Shown here piece after piece: positions 1 through 12,869 of a DNA stretch of 64,000 nucleotides. Within the stretch, counting starts at the first letter, position 1. Each line of letters opens with the position of its first letter. The stretch comes from Nigrospora sphaerica (lineage: Eukaryota; Ascomycota; Sordariomycetes; Amphisphaeriales; Apiosporaceae): assembly GCA_018287875.1 (NCBI GenBank), contig JAGVVL010000013.1:2046001-2110000 (forward strand), given 5' to 3'. The notes below the pieces were generated by a model. It was not told the DNA's origin and did not search any database. It worked only from the letters and a program-made list of their open reading frames with translations. Made by a program: the position numbers and the translations under genes.

Positions 1-2109
1 CTCCCTAGGTAAAGTGAGTATTGAGGTCAATCCAAACGGCCATGCTTGTGCTCGTGCTTGTGCTCGTGCCTGGGCTTGTGCTTAAGTTGCAATGGCAGTG
101 GCAGTTGCGCTTGCTGGGCCAGTCCTTGCACGCTGTTGCATCGTCGAGCCGGACTCCTGGAGCCGCCTGTCATTCCCGCCAACCAGAGTTCGTCCGGCTG
201 TTCTGGGTGCAACGTGCTGTACATCCTTCCAACATTCATGTCTGAAAAGGTACTTCTTACTTTACCTACCTGGGTAGTGGAGGAGTACTTAAAGCAAACA
301 GAAGGTAGGTACGTATTGGGACCGTGGACCGCATGCATTCCATACATACTTTAACAGTTTGACGGTAAATGCCCCCAAATACCAAGTCGGGCGTGGCGGT
401 TTGCTCGTGACAAGCGGCAAGCACCGGTACCCGTCGCATGTGCCAGTCAACCTGCGCAGTTGAAACTCACCTGCCACTTACGAATACTGAGTATACATAC
501 ACTTGGTTCATATTAAGGGCTGGTACCGATCGGAGGACCCTTATTGTCGTCGTCTGTAGCGACGGGCGACGGACCAGGGCTGGCGGTGCCTCTACCAGTA
601 GCACGATGCAGAGAGGTCGCACCCCGCAAAACCCCCGAGAAGGACCAGCGGGGCATCCGTATCGGACATTGAGGTAGGTACATAGGTACCTTCTATATCC
701 TTGTGGGCCCATCGAGCAAAGGCATTGGCGAACGGCACCAACTTGTGGCCTCGGCTCTCCCATCAATGGCTGTGGAGCGCACAAGCTTAGGTACGCCATC
801 CTGCATCTCCAATCTCCAGCTCCAAGTCCAGCGGCAGCGTTCAAAACCAAACACCGTCCCCGTCGCAATCCCCGGCCAGAAAGACGGCTCCGACCACCTG
901 CCGACCGCCCGACGCGCAGTGCTTGGCGCCAGCCATGACGCTATCACCAAATTACACAGCACCCCTCCGGCCCCCCTCGGACACGCCGGCAGGATTAAGC
1001 ATATCCTCCCGACGAGTATTGCCATCAACCTGGCAGTCGATATTATCGGTAAGCACAAGTAGTAGAGGACGGGAAAGTCCACTCAGAGCGGGCTACTCGG
1101 CTCTTCTACCAGCGCCCTCGTAGGGCACATGGTTCCAATCACCAATCAGCTTCTTGGGCCCCGCTGCGTCGCCTGCCATCCTCAGGACCGCCGGGGAGGC
1201 CAGATGCAGGCCACACTGTCAAACGTAGTCCGGCGACACGCAGTGGTCCCATCGACGATGGCGCCACAGACGTACGGCGTGAGGGTACGGGCCTGGTCTT
1301 GGCAACTCCGTGCCCGAAATGCGCAGCCATGGTGCGTAGGAAGCCCGGGCATGTGTCCGTATAGAACGTACGTCGCCCTTCCTCAGACACCATGTAGGTG
1401 GACCACTCGCCCATGGAAGCCACCGGCCGGTGCTGGGTAGTACAACAAGATGGCGATGCGTTCTCTCCGCCGACGTCTTGGTGTTCTGTCCCTGTCAGTA
1501 TCGATAATGGGTGGCTAGAGAAGAAACGGCGATCCAGCAGGTGGAAAAGGCAGTATCAAGCGATGCTTCGCTATAAGTGTATACCACCAGGTCCACCACA
1601 GAGGACCATGTACCAGCATTTGGGCTCGTATAATATCTTAGCAAGCCTCTCGGGCGTCGGGCCTGTCGTTGTCTATCACTGCCGCTGTCGTGGGCAGCAG
1701 TGAAGATTCCCGCCCCGCCGTTCTCCTTTCCTTTCGTACCCGCCGCCCTCTGAATGCAGTCTCTCAACCTCAAGCACATAATAGACCAAGCGGATTTACG
1801 CAGCTCGCTTGGTATTCCGTGAACAGTGGGGAATGAGAGGCGGCATATAAGAAATCGAGGGGCAGCTGCAATGGATGGCGGCGGATGTACCCCGGCTGCC
1901 GAATTCCATATCGCCGAGTGGGGTCGTCGGTTATCTTCCGAAGCGCCAACCTATGCCGGCGTGGGCGTCAGAGCAAATCCCGAGGTCGGCGGGCGTGGTG
2001 GTATTTGACGAAAAGCCGGTGCTCCTTCGAGAGGTTGATGCTTCTTCCCTTCGCGCGAACCTCGTCGAGAGCCGTGACGGCGACAGCGGCATTCGAGTTG
2101 CTGGTCAGG
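1..2109. other. Gene-free left edge
   Basis: No open frame here shows family-like sequence or a convincing splice pattern. The stretch contains a CTTGTG/CTCGTG hexamer-like run near 44-82. It also has scattered TAGGTA/TACCTA motifs (about 264-312 and 672-692), a type that recurs in other intergenic parts of the window. The last few hundred bases are probably promoter and leader of the oxidase that starts at 2110. Confidence 0.5.
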
Positions 2110-3964
2110 ATGACGACGCAAGCAAGTACGGTCATCATTGTCGGTGCAGGTGTGTCTTCACGGCGGAGGTCCTTGTCACTACCGGTCGGCCGTTGCTGAT
2201 GTCGACGCCAAGGCGTCTTTGGTCTGTCAACGGCCCTGCACCTGTCTAAGCAAGGCTACAAGGACGTGACAGTCTTTGATTATCAGCCATACGACCAGAA
2301 TACGTACGACCCGGCCGGCGGCTGTGATGGTGCCAGTGCCGATGTCAACAAGGTGAGGCCTCGGAATGCCGGCTCCCATTTTGCGCAACCGACACGGGCT
2401 CTCGTCTGGCTACGGCTTGTCTGGACATGGAAGGCAGTATCACTAGGCAGGACCGGTCTGCCGCTGACGCCTTATAGATCTACAGGTGTTCCTACGGCCC
2501 GGAAACCGAATACCAGGACCTTGCCTTCTCCGGTCGTCCAATCTGGCTTCAATGGAACCGGGACATCGCGAGCACTCCCGCTTCGGAGCTACCCAAGGGT
2601 CTTACGCCGGCGACACAAGTCTTTTCCCCGTGCGGCTTCCTGCGCATGGCAGATGGCCCCGAACTGAGTGCCTATGATGAGGAATGCCTGGAGCAGCTCG
2701 AGAAGGCCGGCCTGCGGGGCTTCCAGCACGTCATTCACGACGCCGAGGACATGAGGCGACTTTCCGAGGCGGAGCGATGCGCGCCCGGCTGGAACTGGGC
2801 CAGCAAGACGAGACTCTTCTCCCACGTCCAGCAGGGGCGGCTCAACGGCTATCTGGACACGTCGGCAGGGTTTACCTATGCCGACAAGGCGTGCGCCTGG
2901 GCGCGTCACCTCTGCGAACAACAGGGCGTCAGGTTTATTCTTGGTTCCGAGAGAGGCCGGCTGAAGAGCCTTGTTGCGACAGGTTCTGGGCTGGCCCGGG
3001 AGGTCGTTGGCATCGTCACGGAAGACGGAAAGAAGCACAAAGCCGACGTTGTGGTCGTCGCATGTGAGTAACGGCGACACGCGCCCCGGAACGGAAAGTC
3101 CACTGGCTGACAGTGCGGTCGAAAGGCGGCGGGTGGACCCCTAGAATCATACCCGCCGTAGAAGGTATTCTCGAGGCCACGGCGGGCTCAGTCATTACGA
3201 TCCAACTTCCCCAAGAACGGCAGGATCTTTGGGACCGCTTCGCCCCAAAGAATTTTCCCGTCTGGGCATACGGCTTGACGGGGCATTTCTCGCCCGAGTT
3301 CGGCGGCTTCTACGGGTTTCCCCGAACCCTGGATGGAAAAGTGAAGATGGGCTGTACGTATTCCTTCGTCTTCATGGCTCCGCAAGTTGTCTCTGACTCG
3401 CTGGCAGATCGAGGGCGCAAATGGGTCAACTACCAAACGGACCCCGAGACAGGGCGGCGCTTGTCCGTCCCCAAGACCAAATATACAGCCGACAGGGCGA
3501 CCAACCTTCCCAAGAAAGCCATCACCAATCTCAAGGCGGCTGTGGCCGAGTTATTTCCCGAGCTCAGGGAGCTCGGCATCTGCGACACGCGTATGTGTTG
3601 GTATACGGACTCGCTCGATAATTCCTTCGTCATCGACTACGTGCCAGGCTATTCGCAGACCCTTTTTGTGGCTTCAGGAGGCTCGGGCCATGGGTTCAAG
3701 TTTCTGCCAGTGCTAGGCAAGGTTAGTCCTCGTTCGCCCGAAGCATGAGGGCGTTTTCACTAACCGAAGGCGATGCAGCACGTCGTCAACGCCCTCGAAG
3801 GCAAGCCCGACCAGTTCACGCCGCTTTGGAAGTGGCGCCATGCCGGTCCGGACGATCATGCCAACGGGTTGAAAGAAGGGGAGGCGTCTGGACGGAACCT
3901 GGCGGATCTGGAAATGGCCGAGAGGAGTGACTGGGTATTCGAGGGGGGGGTATTGACTGAATAG
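2110..3964 (+). CDS. FAD-dependent amine oxidase, amadoriase / MSOX-like family
   Basis: Six exons: 2110-2149, 2213-2352, 2478-3063, 3126-3353, 3408-3721 and 3779-3964, giving about 497 aa. The N-terminus reads VIIVGAG then VFGLSTALHL across intron 1, a Rossmann GxGxxG dinucleotide fold that binds FAD. Intron 4 removal restores KMGYRGRKW. Near residue 395 the motif MCWYTDS supplies the Cys that in monomeric sarcosine oxidase and amadoriases carries the covalent flavin. The C-terminal GGSGHGFKFLP is the family flavin loop. Family members oxidise secondary amines such as fructosyl amino acids, saccharopine, sarcosine or pipecolate, releasing H2O2. The exact substrate cannot be read from sequence. 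The C-terminus (GVLTE) is not a PTS1 peroxisomal signal, unlike many fungal relatives. Start chosen as the ATG directly before the Rossmann strand. Confidence 0.88.
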
Positions 3965-4537
3965 GGACTCTCGAGCTACTCAAGTCGGCTCGCATGGATA
4001 ACGGCCCACGGGCGCTTCAAACCCCTCCTTCAGGCCCTCCTCGGGGCCATCTGATCAGCCCGCCCGTCCTCTCTGAGCGATCCGTTGCTTTGGTTAGTCA
4101 CCATCCATGATTGCTGCTCGCTCCGAATGTTGCCCACCGTTTCCTGGAAGCATCGCAACGCGACGTGCATGCGGAATACGGCATCGAGGGGAGAAATGCC
4201 GAGCCGGGCGGCGGATCCGAAAAAGGAGCAGGGCAAGGCGGAGTGTCACAATGAGGCGCATTCAGTTCTAGCAGAATTCTGTTGAATTGACCATTGACCT
4301 GTGGGACGCCATGCTGGGCCCAAGGTAACACGACATTAAGAAGCGATGTAAGTAGGCATGAGAGGAACCCGACGCAATGAAGAGGGAGAGAGGACCAGCC
4401 GAAAAAGGCCGCCTCGGTAAACCTGTCCTCGGGACAATCAACTCCTGAAAGTTCTCCGCAGAATCCACTCCTAGACTCCTCTTCCGGGTGAAAACTTCGC
4501 GGTGTGCGCGAAACCGACGTTTCCGCGCTCACCCTGC
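3965..4537. other. Short convergent intergenic region
   Basis: This lies between the 3' ends of the oxidase (+) and the 285-aa gene (-). It should hold both 3' UTRs. Nothing else recognised. Confidence 0.5.
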
Positions 4538-5898
4538 TCAAAGCTGAGGAAATCCAACCAGGATCAGGTCGTTCGATGAGAGACTGATAGGATTGCAAAT
4601 CATGAAGATGCCAGCCATGAACACGCACTCCTTCAAATCCGCGTCAAGCACGGCCGCGTGAATCTGGCGCACGCGAGGAGGGCAGTGAACCCAAATGAGG
4701 ACGCCGAAGGCAAGGTCCGTGATTCCGAGCTTGTTGAAACGGCAACGGCGAACCGTGCTGGTCTTGTGCAGCTTCCAGGCTGCGTTGATCTCCCTCAAGA
4801 GCGAGGCATGGTCCTCGTGTCCGGGATCGGTCTTGCCGTGCAGCTTCCAAAGGCTGAAGGAGGACCAGTAGGCCAAGGTAAGGCGGAAGACGCGAATGCA
4901 GACCTTGCTGCTGCAGTTGTGGTCGAGGGCCAGGTCGCAGGCCAGCACGTACGTAGTGGCGTCGGTCGAGGGGGCGTCTTGGGGCAGGACCGACTTTCCG
5001 TAGGCGGCCATGAGCAGGACGCACCAGGCGTCCAGTCGTCCCTTGAGGTAGACGGGTAGGATCGAGCCGACAGAGGTCAGACGGTCCAGGCCGGCAGCCT
5101 TCAGGATCGACAGGTGAACTTTGACAACCCAGCCCTGGATGATAAACTTCTGGACGTCCCTGGAGGAAGCGGGGCGGGTCAAAAGACTGCGGAAATTCGA
5201 AACCACGAAGAGAGGCTTGGCCCGACTTACTGGTTGGCAGGCTCGACGGCGGAGCGAGCGCTGGTGAAGAGATCCGGGTTGATCATCTGGAAGCTGAGTG
5301 CCGTCAACTGCTGGCGGCCCTGGGCAACATCGTCCTCGTCGCCCATGGTCTTGTTGACATCTGTGGCGAACCGGATGTAGGCCTGGTTGTCGAGATTCTG
5401 GCAGCAATACGTTAGATGATGATGAGACTGACGCGGTGTTTCCACGCACCACCCGGAGGGGATCAAGTGGAAGGGCGGGGAGAAAGGTGGGAAGCGGACG
5501 AACGGTGGAAGGAGCGACACCAAGGCGGACGAAGAAGGCCGCGCTGTGGACTTCCGAGCAGATCGGCAGGTAGGTGAACAAGAAAGAAGTACCGCGAGGA
5601 TGGTAGGAGAAGCGCCGTGGGAAAGGGAGGAGGGGGTTTCCCTCGGGAGAGGCAGGAGAGAGGTGTCGAGTCAGGGAAAACGGGAAGCGGGAATCCAAAC
5701 CCAACGTTGGAGGGGAGGGTGGAGGGTGGAGGGAATGGAAAGACGAGGAACGAGGAAATGCAGCGGCAAGGCGGAAAGGAGCATGGTAACGGTGACATGC
5801 AGGAAACAATCCGTCGATGATGAGCTTACCATGAGGTGGCGGAGGTTGACAACGCCGGGCATGTCGCTGCGACACTCGGAAAGATGAATGGCTGACAT
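4538..5898 (-). CDS. Unrecognised 285-aa protein
   Basis: Three exons on the minus strand: 5830-5898, 5231-5397 and 4538-5159 (858 nt). Junctions are phase-consistent: LRHLM/NLDNQAY at a GTAAGC donor and EPANQ/DVQKF at a GTAAGT donor with CCAG acceptor. The first 23 residues are short and Cys-containing. The middle is polar. The last 200 residues mix hydrophobic segments (LDAWCVLLMAAYG, DLAFGVLIWVHC, CVFMAGIFMI) with charged stretches, and no clear signal peptide is seen. I recognise no domain. Clean reading frames across two canonical introns argue that it is real. The dense CT-rich sequence upstream (about 5480-6060, GA-rich on the plus strand) fits a fungal promoter and leader, but partly overlaps intron 1, which is 432 bp and unusually long. 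An additional 5' exon arrangement is therefore possible. Confidence 0.6.
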
Positions 5899-8723
5899 GA
5901 TGAGTGACGGGATTCCGGTGGTGATGGTATCTGGTGGTAAGGGGGGATGTATCCCGGGGACGGACGGCAGTGATAGTTGTCGAAGATGGGAACCGCGGGG
6001 GAGGAATAAAACTAGAGAGAGGTAGGAGGGTTTGGAGAGGGAAAGGATGGAAGACTGGATGGGTGGAAGAAAGGATCTATATTTATGCCCAAGTAGGGAG
6101 AGCGATAAATGGCGAGGGGCAGAGCGCTCCCAAATTGAATACATCTTCAGGCAGCGCCCCTATAGTTCTGTTTCTCAACGGATGATTCGCTTAGGGCGAG
6201 GGCGCTGCGACGTGACCCGAAAGGCTCCCTGAGCCAGCCATAGGGATCGCTCCAGGCAGCGGTGATGGGTAAGGGCAAACAGAGCAAGGGCACTGCAGCC
6301 ATGCGGTCCCTCCTAACACTCGAGTGATGGTCTTCAACAACACATCACGTCGACTACCAATGGTCTGTATAGTAAAAGGCCAATTGCCAGTCGAAGTGAC
6401 GAGTTGTCCAACGCAATCAAGGCCCTGAGCTACCTGCCCCATAGCTACAACGACTATACAAAGGGGGAGCGTCCGTGCGTCACGGTATATGTGCAGTCTG
6501 ACGACTATAGCTTTCATGCCGGACAAAGTGGGAGCCTGCAGAGGGCCTGCAGGTACATGGGGAAACTTGCGTGTACCAGGTACGTTCTTGATAGCACACA
6601 GTCTCGACGGTGTGCAAATCTGTCAACGACCATTCCGTTCCATGTGTATATCAAAGCATGAATGAAATTTTTTACAGCGCAGGATGGGATCGAACAAGCA
6701 CTTTGTCCTCCCACGCAATGCCGGCAGCCCATTTGGTTGGGGGTCTGCTCTTCCATCGTTCAATCCCAAGTCCGGTCGAAACTCCAGCTCAAGGCTGCGT
6801 TGGGATTGGCGACTCCTCATCTTCAATTATATCCCCGTGTCTACTAGAAAAGATATGGATGTTCAATGACCGAGAGCAAAATCTTACGCCTCTTCCAGCT
6901 GGGCTAGGAAGAGTGCCAAGGAAATAACACCTCTCTGATATTGTACCTGTCGTAGCAGCGGGTTGGAAACCCATCAAAGAAGTGCCCCAGACTCGGTACC
7001 CATCAAGAGGACTGAAGCGCCCTTCTCGGGGAGCCTTGGTTGTATCAGGCACCGTGGCTGGTCTGGAGCACCAAATTCATGGAGTATCTTGCAGTGGCGT
7101 GCCCCTCAGTATGGGTGACCCTCCCTTGCCTGCCCTGGTCATAAGAACTGCCCGCGACGTCATCGACGGAGAACGACTAGAAACCAACTGGAAAACAACC
7201 AGTGGAATAGCTAGGGTGACAAACAGGGTTCTGAAATCCCGCGTAGTCGTGGTTGGTGTTGACAACCCCATGGTTTGCGAATGACTGTCTCCGGCGTTGT
7301 GACCGGTACTTGGGTACAGCGGAGAGGATACACGTCCCTCTGTTCGAGTATCCTCACGTCGGATGCCCAAAATATCCGGCGATGCAGTCGTAGACGTTAT
7401 GAGATACCACCTGCCTCGTGCTTAAGACACGGAAATAGCTGGCTCAACCTCCATGCCATTGCCGACATGGCAACCAGTCTATCGTTCTCAGGATAAGTAA
7501 GTTTTCGCGAAGTACGATACTTGAGGTACCTTGTCCCAAAATCTCGTCACACACACAGGACTTGTTTGTACGGTTTAGCCGCGTTGAAAAGCCCAGGTAT
7601 CCGGTTCCCTCAGCAGAGATGCGGTGAAGCACGCCACCCAAATATGTGGCACCCGAGGCTAGAGGAATCGTTCTTGACAAGGCGCAAGTGTGGAGTTACG
7701 ATCCGTGAAAAATGTCTTCATGTGTATTTCAGGTCCTCAAAAGGCCAAGCTGAGTCGCAATTCGCATGCATTGGATGCGATGTTGTGTTTCGGCGGTCTT
7801 GCTCTGAGCCTGGCCCGGACTGAAGAATGCATACACTGCCGATCTGCAGGATCTGCATACGCCAAAGACGGTGGCCGTTGATGGCAGCAGCGGAAGTCGT
7901 GGGCAGCTATGAAAGCCATATTACATAAGCGAGGACTCTTGAAGCATTTCCATGGGCAAGAGGGAAATATACGAGACAGGTGCCCTCGCAGTGGCCGAGA
8001 TTTGCGTACGATGCTGAGAAGGCCAATATGTCGTGAATGGAAAGTTGCGCGCCGTTAACAACCTACGACGAATGCTTAGCAATTTAATCAGGCGTTGTGG
8101 CTACCACACGTTGTAGCTTAGAGAGAAAGTATAAAGTCAGTTTCGAGGAAGGCACCCAAGTGGTTTCGGTAAGAAAAAGGCAAAACCAGATAGTGTTTCC
8201 AACGTATGAGAGCGCCTGTGTGCTAGAGAGAGGCGCAGCGGTAAGGCTAGGGACGGATATGTTATGGGACACGCTTAGGCTGCTGGAAAGAAGCTCTTGG
8301 CGCAATGCACGTTTCCAGGAGTATCGACTTGGTGGGTAGACCGCCAAGACTGCGGGCTTCCAGTTCACTATATAGCCCCTTCGCTTGGCGACCTGCTGGC
8401 GTCAAGCAAAGGTAAGTATATATACTCGTGCAGGGGCAATCGAGAGCATCCCGGCATCAGGATACCCCAACCATTGGCCCGGCGGCACTGCCCGGGCCGC
8501 TTCACTCGCAGTATGGCTCGTACACCAGTTGCCTCGACTAGCTTGTAGCTCAGGCTTTTGTGGACGTGATGTAGCACCAGCCTGAAGCGAACGAACCCGA
8601 CCTCCCACGCGTGGCAAAGGGCCACGAAGCGGCTTGCGCAGCTACGGAGCGGGCGACCCGACTCGGCTCGGGCATTCGTCAATGCCACCATGGGTACGCC
8701 GCGTGTGCGCCCCCTGGGGCCCT
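5899..8723. other. Intergenic region, 2.8 kb
   Basis: The first few hundred bases are purine-rich on the plus strand (pyrimidine-rich on the minus), fitting the promoter of the minus-strand gene ending at 5898. The rest has only short open frames without family resemblance. The last part is the 3' flank of Tma20. No RNA gene or repeat longer than a few tens of bases was seen. Confidence 0.45.
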
Positions 8724-9370
8724 TTAGTCGGTGGCCAACTTCCAGAGGCCGTCGCCCAGGCAGTGCGCGTCTTCGATGACGGGACCCTTGCCCTTCTCCT
8801 TGACGTTCTTGGTGCCCTCAACGAGGAAGCCGACGGCGCAGGCCTCGGTCTTGCCCTCGGCGCGCACGACGACGGGCTCGCCCTTCTCGAGCTCGCGCGT
8901 CCAGCGGTCGTCGGCGTCGAGGCCCTCGGGCTCGCCGCCAGCGCCGCTGGGCAGGCGGCCGCCGGGGCTCGTCAGGCCCGGGGCCATGAGGGTGGCGCCG
9001 CTCAGCACGAAGCGGATGGCGCCGCGGTCGATGCGAATGCTCGGGAAGGCGTCGGGGAAGCGGTGCACGAGCTTGAGGTGCGGCAGCAGGGTGTCGTTGA
9101 ACTGCTGGAAGAACAGCGGCTCGCCGTCGAGCACGTAGAGCGTCACCTGTTCGGGCAGCTTCATGGCCTCGAGCGAGCCCTTCTTGGGCAGCACCTCGTC
9201 GACATAGCGGTTGAGCAGAGGGTACGTCGTCAGGAGCGATTGCCTTAGGTTGCGCTGGACCGAGGACTTCAGTTTGGATTTGGGCGCAGCGTTGATCCTG
9301 GAAGGGAGGGGACGTCAGCAAAAGAACCCGAGTCGTGTCACACAGGGAATCCGTACTCGCGCTTGAACAT
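8724..9370 (-). CDS. tma20: Tma20 / MCT-1 homologue, PUA-domain ribosome factor
   Basis: Two exons: a 14-nt first exon 9357-9370 (MFKR plus two bases) and 8724-9297, 195 aa. The spliced start reads MFKREINAAPKSKLKSSVQR, matching the MCT-1/Tma20 N-terminus. The sequence then runs LPKKGSLEAMKLPEQVTLY and GEPLFFQQF. A C-terminal PUA domain occupies about residues 90-195: GPVIEDAHCLGDGLWKL is the hallmark end. MCT-1/Tma20 pairs with Tma22 (DENR) and acts on 40S subunits in recycling and re-initiation in the cytosol. Length is slightly above the usual 180, due to a Gly/Pro-rich insertion near residues 115-130 (SPGGRLPSGAGGEPEG). The tiny first exon is supported by the GTACGG donor and CCAG acceptor. 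A longer read-through first exon would hit a stop. Its minus-strand neighbour at 9807 is transcribed the same way. Confidence 0.9.
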
Positions 9371-9806
9371 GGTGGGTGGTGGTGGTGGTGTCGCGTTGCG
9401 GGGAGTGCAAGGCAATGGAATGGGGGATCTAGGGATGGTTCCTCCTGGGCAACTACAACTAGAGCTTGCTAATCTTATCGACGGAGGGGCAGATGATTGA
9501 CGGCCTGCCCCGCGATTTACCCTACGATTAGGCGGGAGCCGAGTGGATTATGCGGGTCACATTCCGCGCCTGCCACGCCTGACTGGAGCCCTGACGGTCG
9601 CTCCCAGCGCAACACGGGGAAGCAGGGACAAAATCACCACAGCGGTACAGCGTCGCAATCTTGGGCATCGTGTCGTATTCTTCGTTGCTCATGCAGTGGA
9701 AGGGCAGGGCCGTCAACGCTATGAAGTCAAGCAACACCGACCGGCCTGGCCGCCGACCGTGTCCATCCATCCCCTCGTCTCGTCCCCATCCGCCGCCTTG
9801 CCCCGC
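9371..9806. other. Promoter region of tma20
   Basis: Just upstream of the tma20 start is a short CCACCA-type run (minus strand). The remainder holds the Tma20 promoter and the 3' UTR of the I78 inhibitor. No gene seen. Confidence 0.4.
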
Positions 9807-10121
9807 CTAGCCGTGCTTGACGTGGCTGACGGTGCCGTCCTCTTTCACGTGGACGTTGAGACGGTCGGGGTTGTGGTCCTTGGTGACCATCATGCCCGGC
9901 TCGATGATGCGGCAGGCCTGCGGGAGGTCTTTCTTGCAGAAGTTCTGGGGCGTCGCACATCAGCATCCATCCCTCGATCCCGGCGGACAAGGCGCGCGTT
10001 GTGGGCAACATACCGTCTCGCTGTGGTCGTCATCCGACACCTTCTTGCCGACAAGCTTGTTGTTCCACTCCTCGGTCTTATCGCCCGAGGTGCTGGTGAT
10101 TCCCGGGACTACGAGAGGCAT
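9807..10121 (-). CDS. Small I78-family peptidase inhibitor
   Basis: Two exons, 10014-10121 and 9807-9944, joined in phase 0 at SDDDHSET/NFCKKDLP, giving 81 aa. The C-terminal half carries the I78 pattern: CRIIEPGMMVTKDHNPDRLN followed by VHVKEDGTVSHVKHG. The Asp-x-x-Pro-Asp-Arg-Leu-Asn-Val block is the family signature. I78 proteins are small single-domain inhibitors of serine proteases. There is no signal peptide, so a cytosolic or vacuolar role (guarding against the cell's own proteases) is more likely than secretion; that is inference. The open frame continues upstream but contains no further ATG, only GTG, so the MPLVVPG start is secure. Two Cys residues lie within ten residues of each other after the intron. 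Confidence 0.82.
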
Positions 10122-12869
10122 GATGATGGCGTGTCGTGGTAAGTGTTTCGGTGTAAAGTTGTGAACAAACCGACTGGTGGATTTGGGTGACGGAGGTCTG
10201 AGCAGAGGGTTTAACCGGAGCGTCTTAAGGGATTGCTTCTTTATACGACGGAGGATCACAGGTACCTGTTGCTGCTGCTGTGGTGGAATGGCATGAGAAA
10301 CCTGGAGGGGCGTAGATGCGCGCGTGTGCCTCTCTGGCTGCAGTGATGACGTAGGCTGCTGAAACCTGCATCACGTGTGTGATGTAGTGGTATCCAGAAG
10401 AGAGGAGAGGTACCGCTGCACTTGGGCTTAACGGGCGGGCGGGCCTCCTTCGTCTCGACTACGAGATGACTGGACTCTACACTACATTGGTTCTAACTGC
10501 TTGGGCGGAACCAGTTGCTTACCTAGCATCCATACCATACAAGGTAGAAGACATGGCCGGGGCGGTGCGGGCGCCTCGAGAACGGCTAATCATGTACCTC
10601 TTACACATTGCTGCCGGCGCTGCCGTTCGGTTGATCTACCTCAAGGGGGGGTTCTTTCTTTCTCGCCCTTTTCCTGTCTCTCTTTACACCCACGGGCAGC
10701 GCGGTCTCTATTATCGTGGCACCTATGGTAAACGGGCTGACTGGCTATGGCGGCTCAGGGGAGGCCTGGTGTGTGTGTGCATTTCAGAAGCTGACTGGCC
10801 GAACGTGGTTGATCAGATCAGCCAACTACGTAGCAAATGCACGCGGTTGCACCGTCCGTTCCTACCTGAGGACACCATGACCGTGGACGGAGGCACTGAA
10901 GATGGATTTCCATGACCAAAAAGGAGATGATGTCTCCTCGTATAACATGTACCATATCCCGACACCCTTGAGCATTCCAGGTTCCATGCACGGCACAAGG
11001 CCGGGGCCATGAACAGGGAGAGCTCCAGCTGCCAGTGCCGCAGCGAAGCGGCATGCTCAGCCACGGCCATTTTGTCCAGGGAGCTGACAGGATTCCCATG
11101 GGGCCAACCGGTGTGGCTGGCTGGTCGCGCCGCCCGCGGGTCTACCTGCTTTCTCACCAGGCACGATGCAAGTACATGTTATATTCCTGCGCCCGCCAGG
11201 CGATTCAGTCGATTGACGCGGCGGACGATAAGCTTCGGTACCTGAGGGGCGACAAACAACAGCGATGAGCCGGTATCGGGAGCAGACGGAGTAAAGCCAA
11301 AACGACACCGTTGATGAAAAAGGAGCACCGCATTTTTGTATCATAGATCAGTTGAGATCGGAGGGAACACCTCTACCGGCCTAAAACTTCCATCTCCATC
11401 GCATGGCCTAGCGGTGGCTGTTGTACGGTATGGGCCTCGCAAACAGCGGCGGCGGGCGGGGAGAGCGACGAGGCTGACATGGATGGTGGACGGGGCCTAA
11501 AAATAAGTACTTGAGGAGTCAAGTCGCACCGCAGTCGGGTCTGGACAGTCAACGTCTCCTGGGCGCATTGAAGAAGGAGGGAGAGGAAGGAGAAGGGGAG
11601 GGAAAAGAGACGAGCACTGCCTCACACGGACTAGCATGGACTTTCTCCACCGGGCCCAGTGAAACCCCTGTCGACCTCTGCCTAAGTAGGTGTGTGTCAA
11701 CACCTGAGCAGTGCGACCCCTTAAAATACTTGGGGGAGCGAACGCGCATCCCCTGCCGACCCCGTCGTAGCTAGGGGCTGCCCGCTTGCTCTTTGGTGTG
11801 CGACTCATTGCATTGCCGTACGTGTCTGCGTGTTCCCCCCGCCCCTCGCCCCGCTTGACCGTTCGTTTTTCTTGCATCGTGGCGGGTTGGGAAGGGCCTC
11901 AAGGTATTACTGATTTATACGGACGGCGGTAATTCACGTACAAACCCACCCAAACGTTAATCGTGATGACGGGGGTGGTGATGGTGATGGCCTGTACTGA
12001 ACTCCCTCCATCCCATCCCCCCTTGGGACGCGACCAGCCGCGAGAAAGAACGTCCCAGTAGCCTTCGTCCCCTGAGAGCCCCTGTGGAACCCTAGGCACA
12101 TACCTACAGTACATGCATAGGAGTATGTACCTTAGATTTGTACTTTCTCCATGCATGCGTCGTCTCTGTAGAGGTAGGTAGGTAGCGTATCAGCACCAGT
12201 CAGTCAGTCAGCCCGACATCAGCCCCCCCCTCAAAGCACCAGCGCCAGCGCCAGCACCAGTACCAGCACCAGCACCAGCACCAAAACCTGCAAGCATGGA
12301 ATCCCAAAGGAAAGCACCAACCAGCGCCCGCTCACCGGCGATCCCAGCGGGAATCGCATCCAAACCACCCATCGACTCCCAATCCGGACCCAATCTGACC
12401 CGTCAAACACGACAGGGCTCCTTTTTTTTCTCAGCCGACCGCCAGCAGGGCAAGACCAAGCTTGCCCGGCGTTCCCTGTTGTGTGTTACACTGCCTACTT
12501 GCTACCGGGTCTTGCTCCTCTCGTTCTAGATAGATATTTTGTCCCCCCCCCTCCCCGGCTCTCCTATCTCGCGTGTTGCTTGTCCCAAGCCGACATCGAT
12601 CCCTCCACCCACGCCTAGTGTTTCTACGTGAACCGGCCCCGAATCTCTTCGCTGCCTGCCCAGCCCAGCTCAGCCCCAGCGGACGCCTGCTTGCCCTGTC
12701 GTGCCCAAGACGCGTCCACCCTGTTCTTCTAGTTGCACTACCGACCCGTTTCGTTTCCATCGACGGCCTCGCGCAATACAGCAAAAACCTTCCCGCCTCC
12801 CTCTCCACCCCCTTCCGTCGCCCCCTCCCCATCTCCCGCTCATTACAGTTTCGACAGCACGCCGCCACC
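10122..12869. other. Intergenic region, 2.7 kb
   Basis: No supported gene. Contents seen: the promoter of the I78 gene at the left; a GAG-rich stretch near 11570-11610; TAGGTA motifs near 12172-12183; a CCAGCA/CCAGCG imperfect hexamer run at 12237-12287; and a C/T-rich tract from about 12540 to 12850, the likely promoter and leader of the gene starting at 12870. Confidence 0.45.
12237..12287. repeat. Imperfect (CCAGCR)n hexamer repeat
   Basis: About eight tandem units of CCAGCG, CCAGCA or CCAGTA type. It lies in a non-coding region upstream of the Cys-rich membrane protein gene. A frame across it would encode only Gln/His/Ala-type repeats, and no gene model uses it. Confidence 0.8.

Noticed and set aside
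6670..6750. T-arm-like GTTCGATCC on the minus strand suggesting a tRNA
   Set aside because: The flanking five-base stems do not pair and no anticodon or acceptor arm fits.
10122..10259. Basic N-terminal extension of the I78 inhibitor resembling a mitochondrial presequence
   Set aside because: The extension has no ATG, only a GTG, so it is unlikely to be translated.
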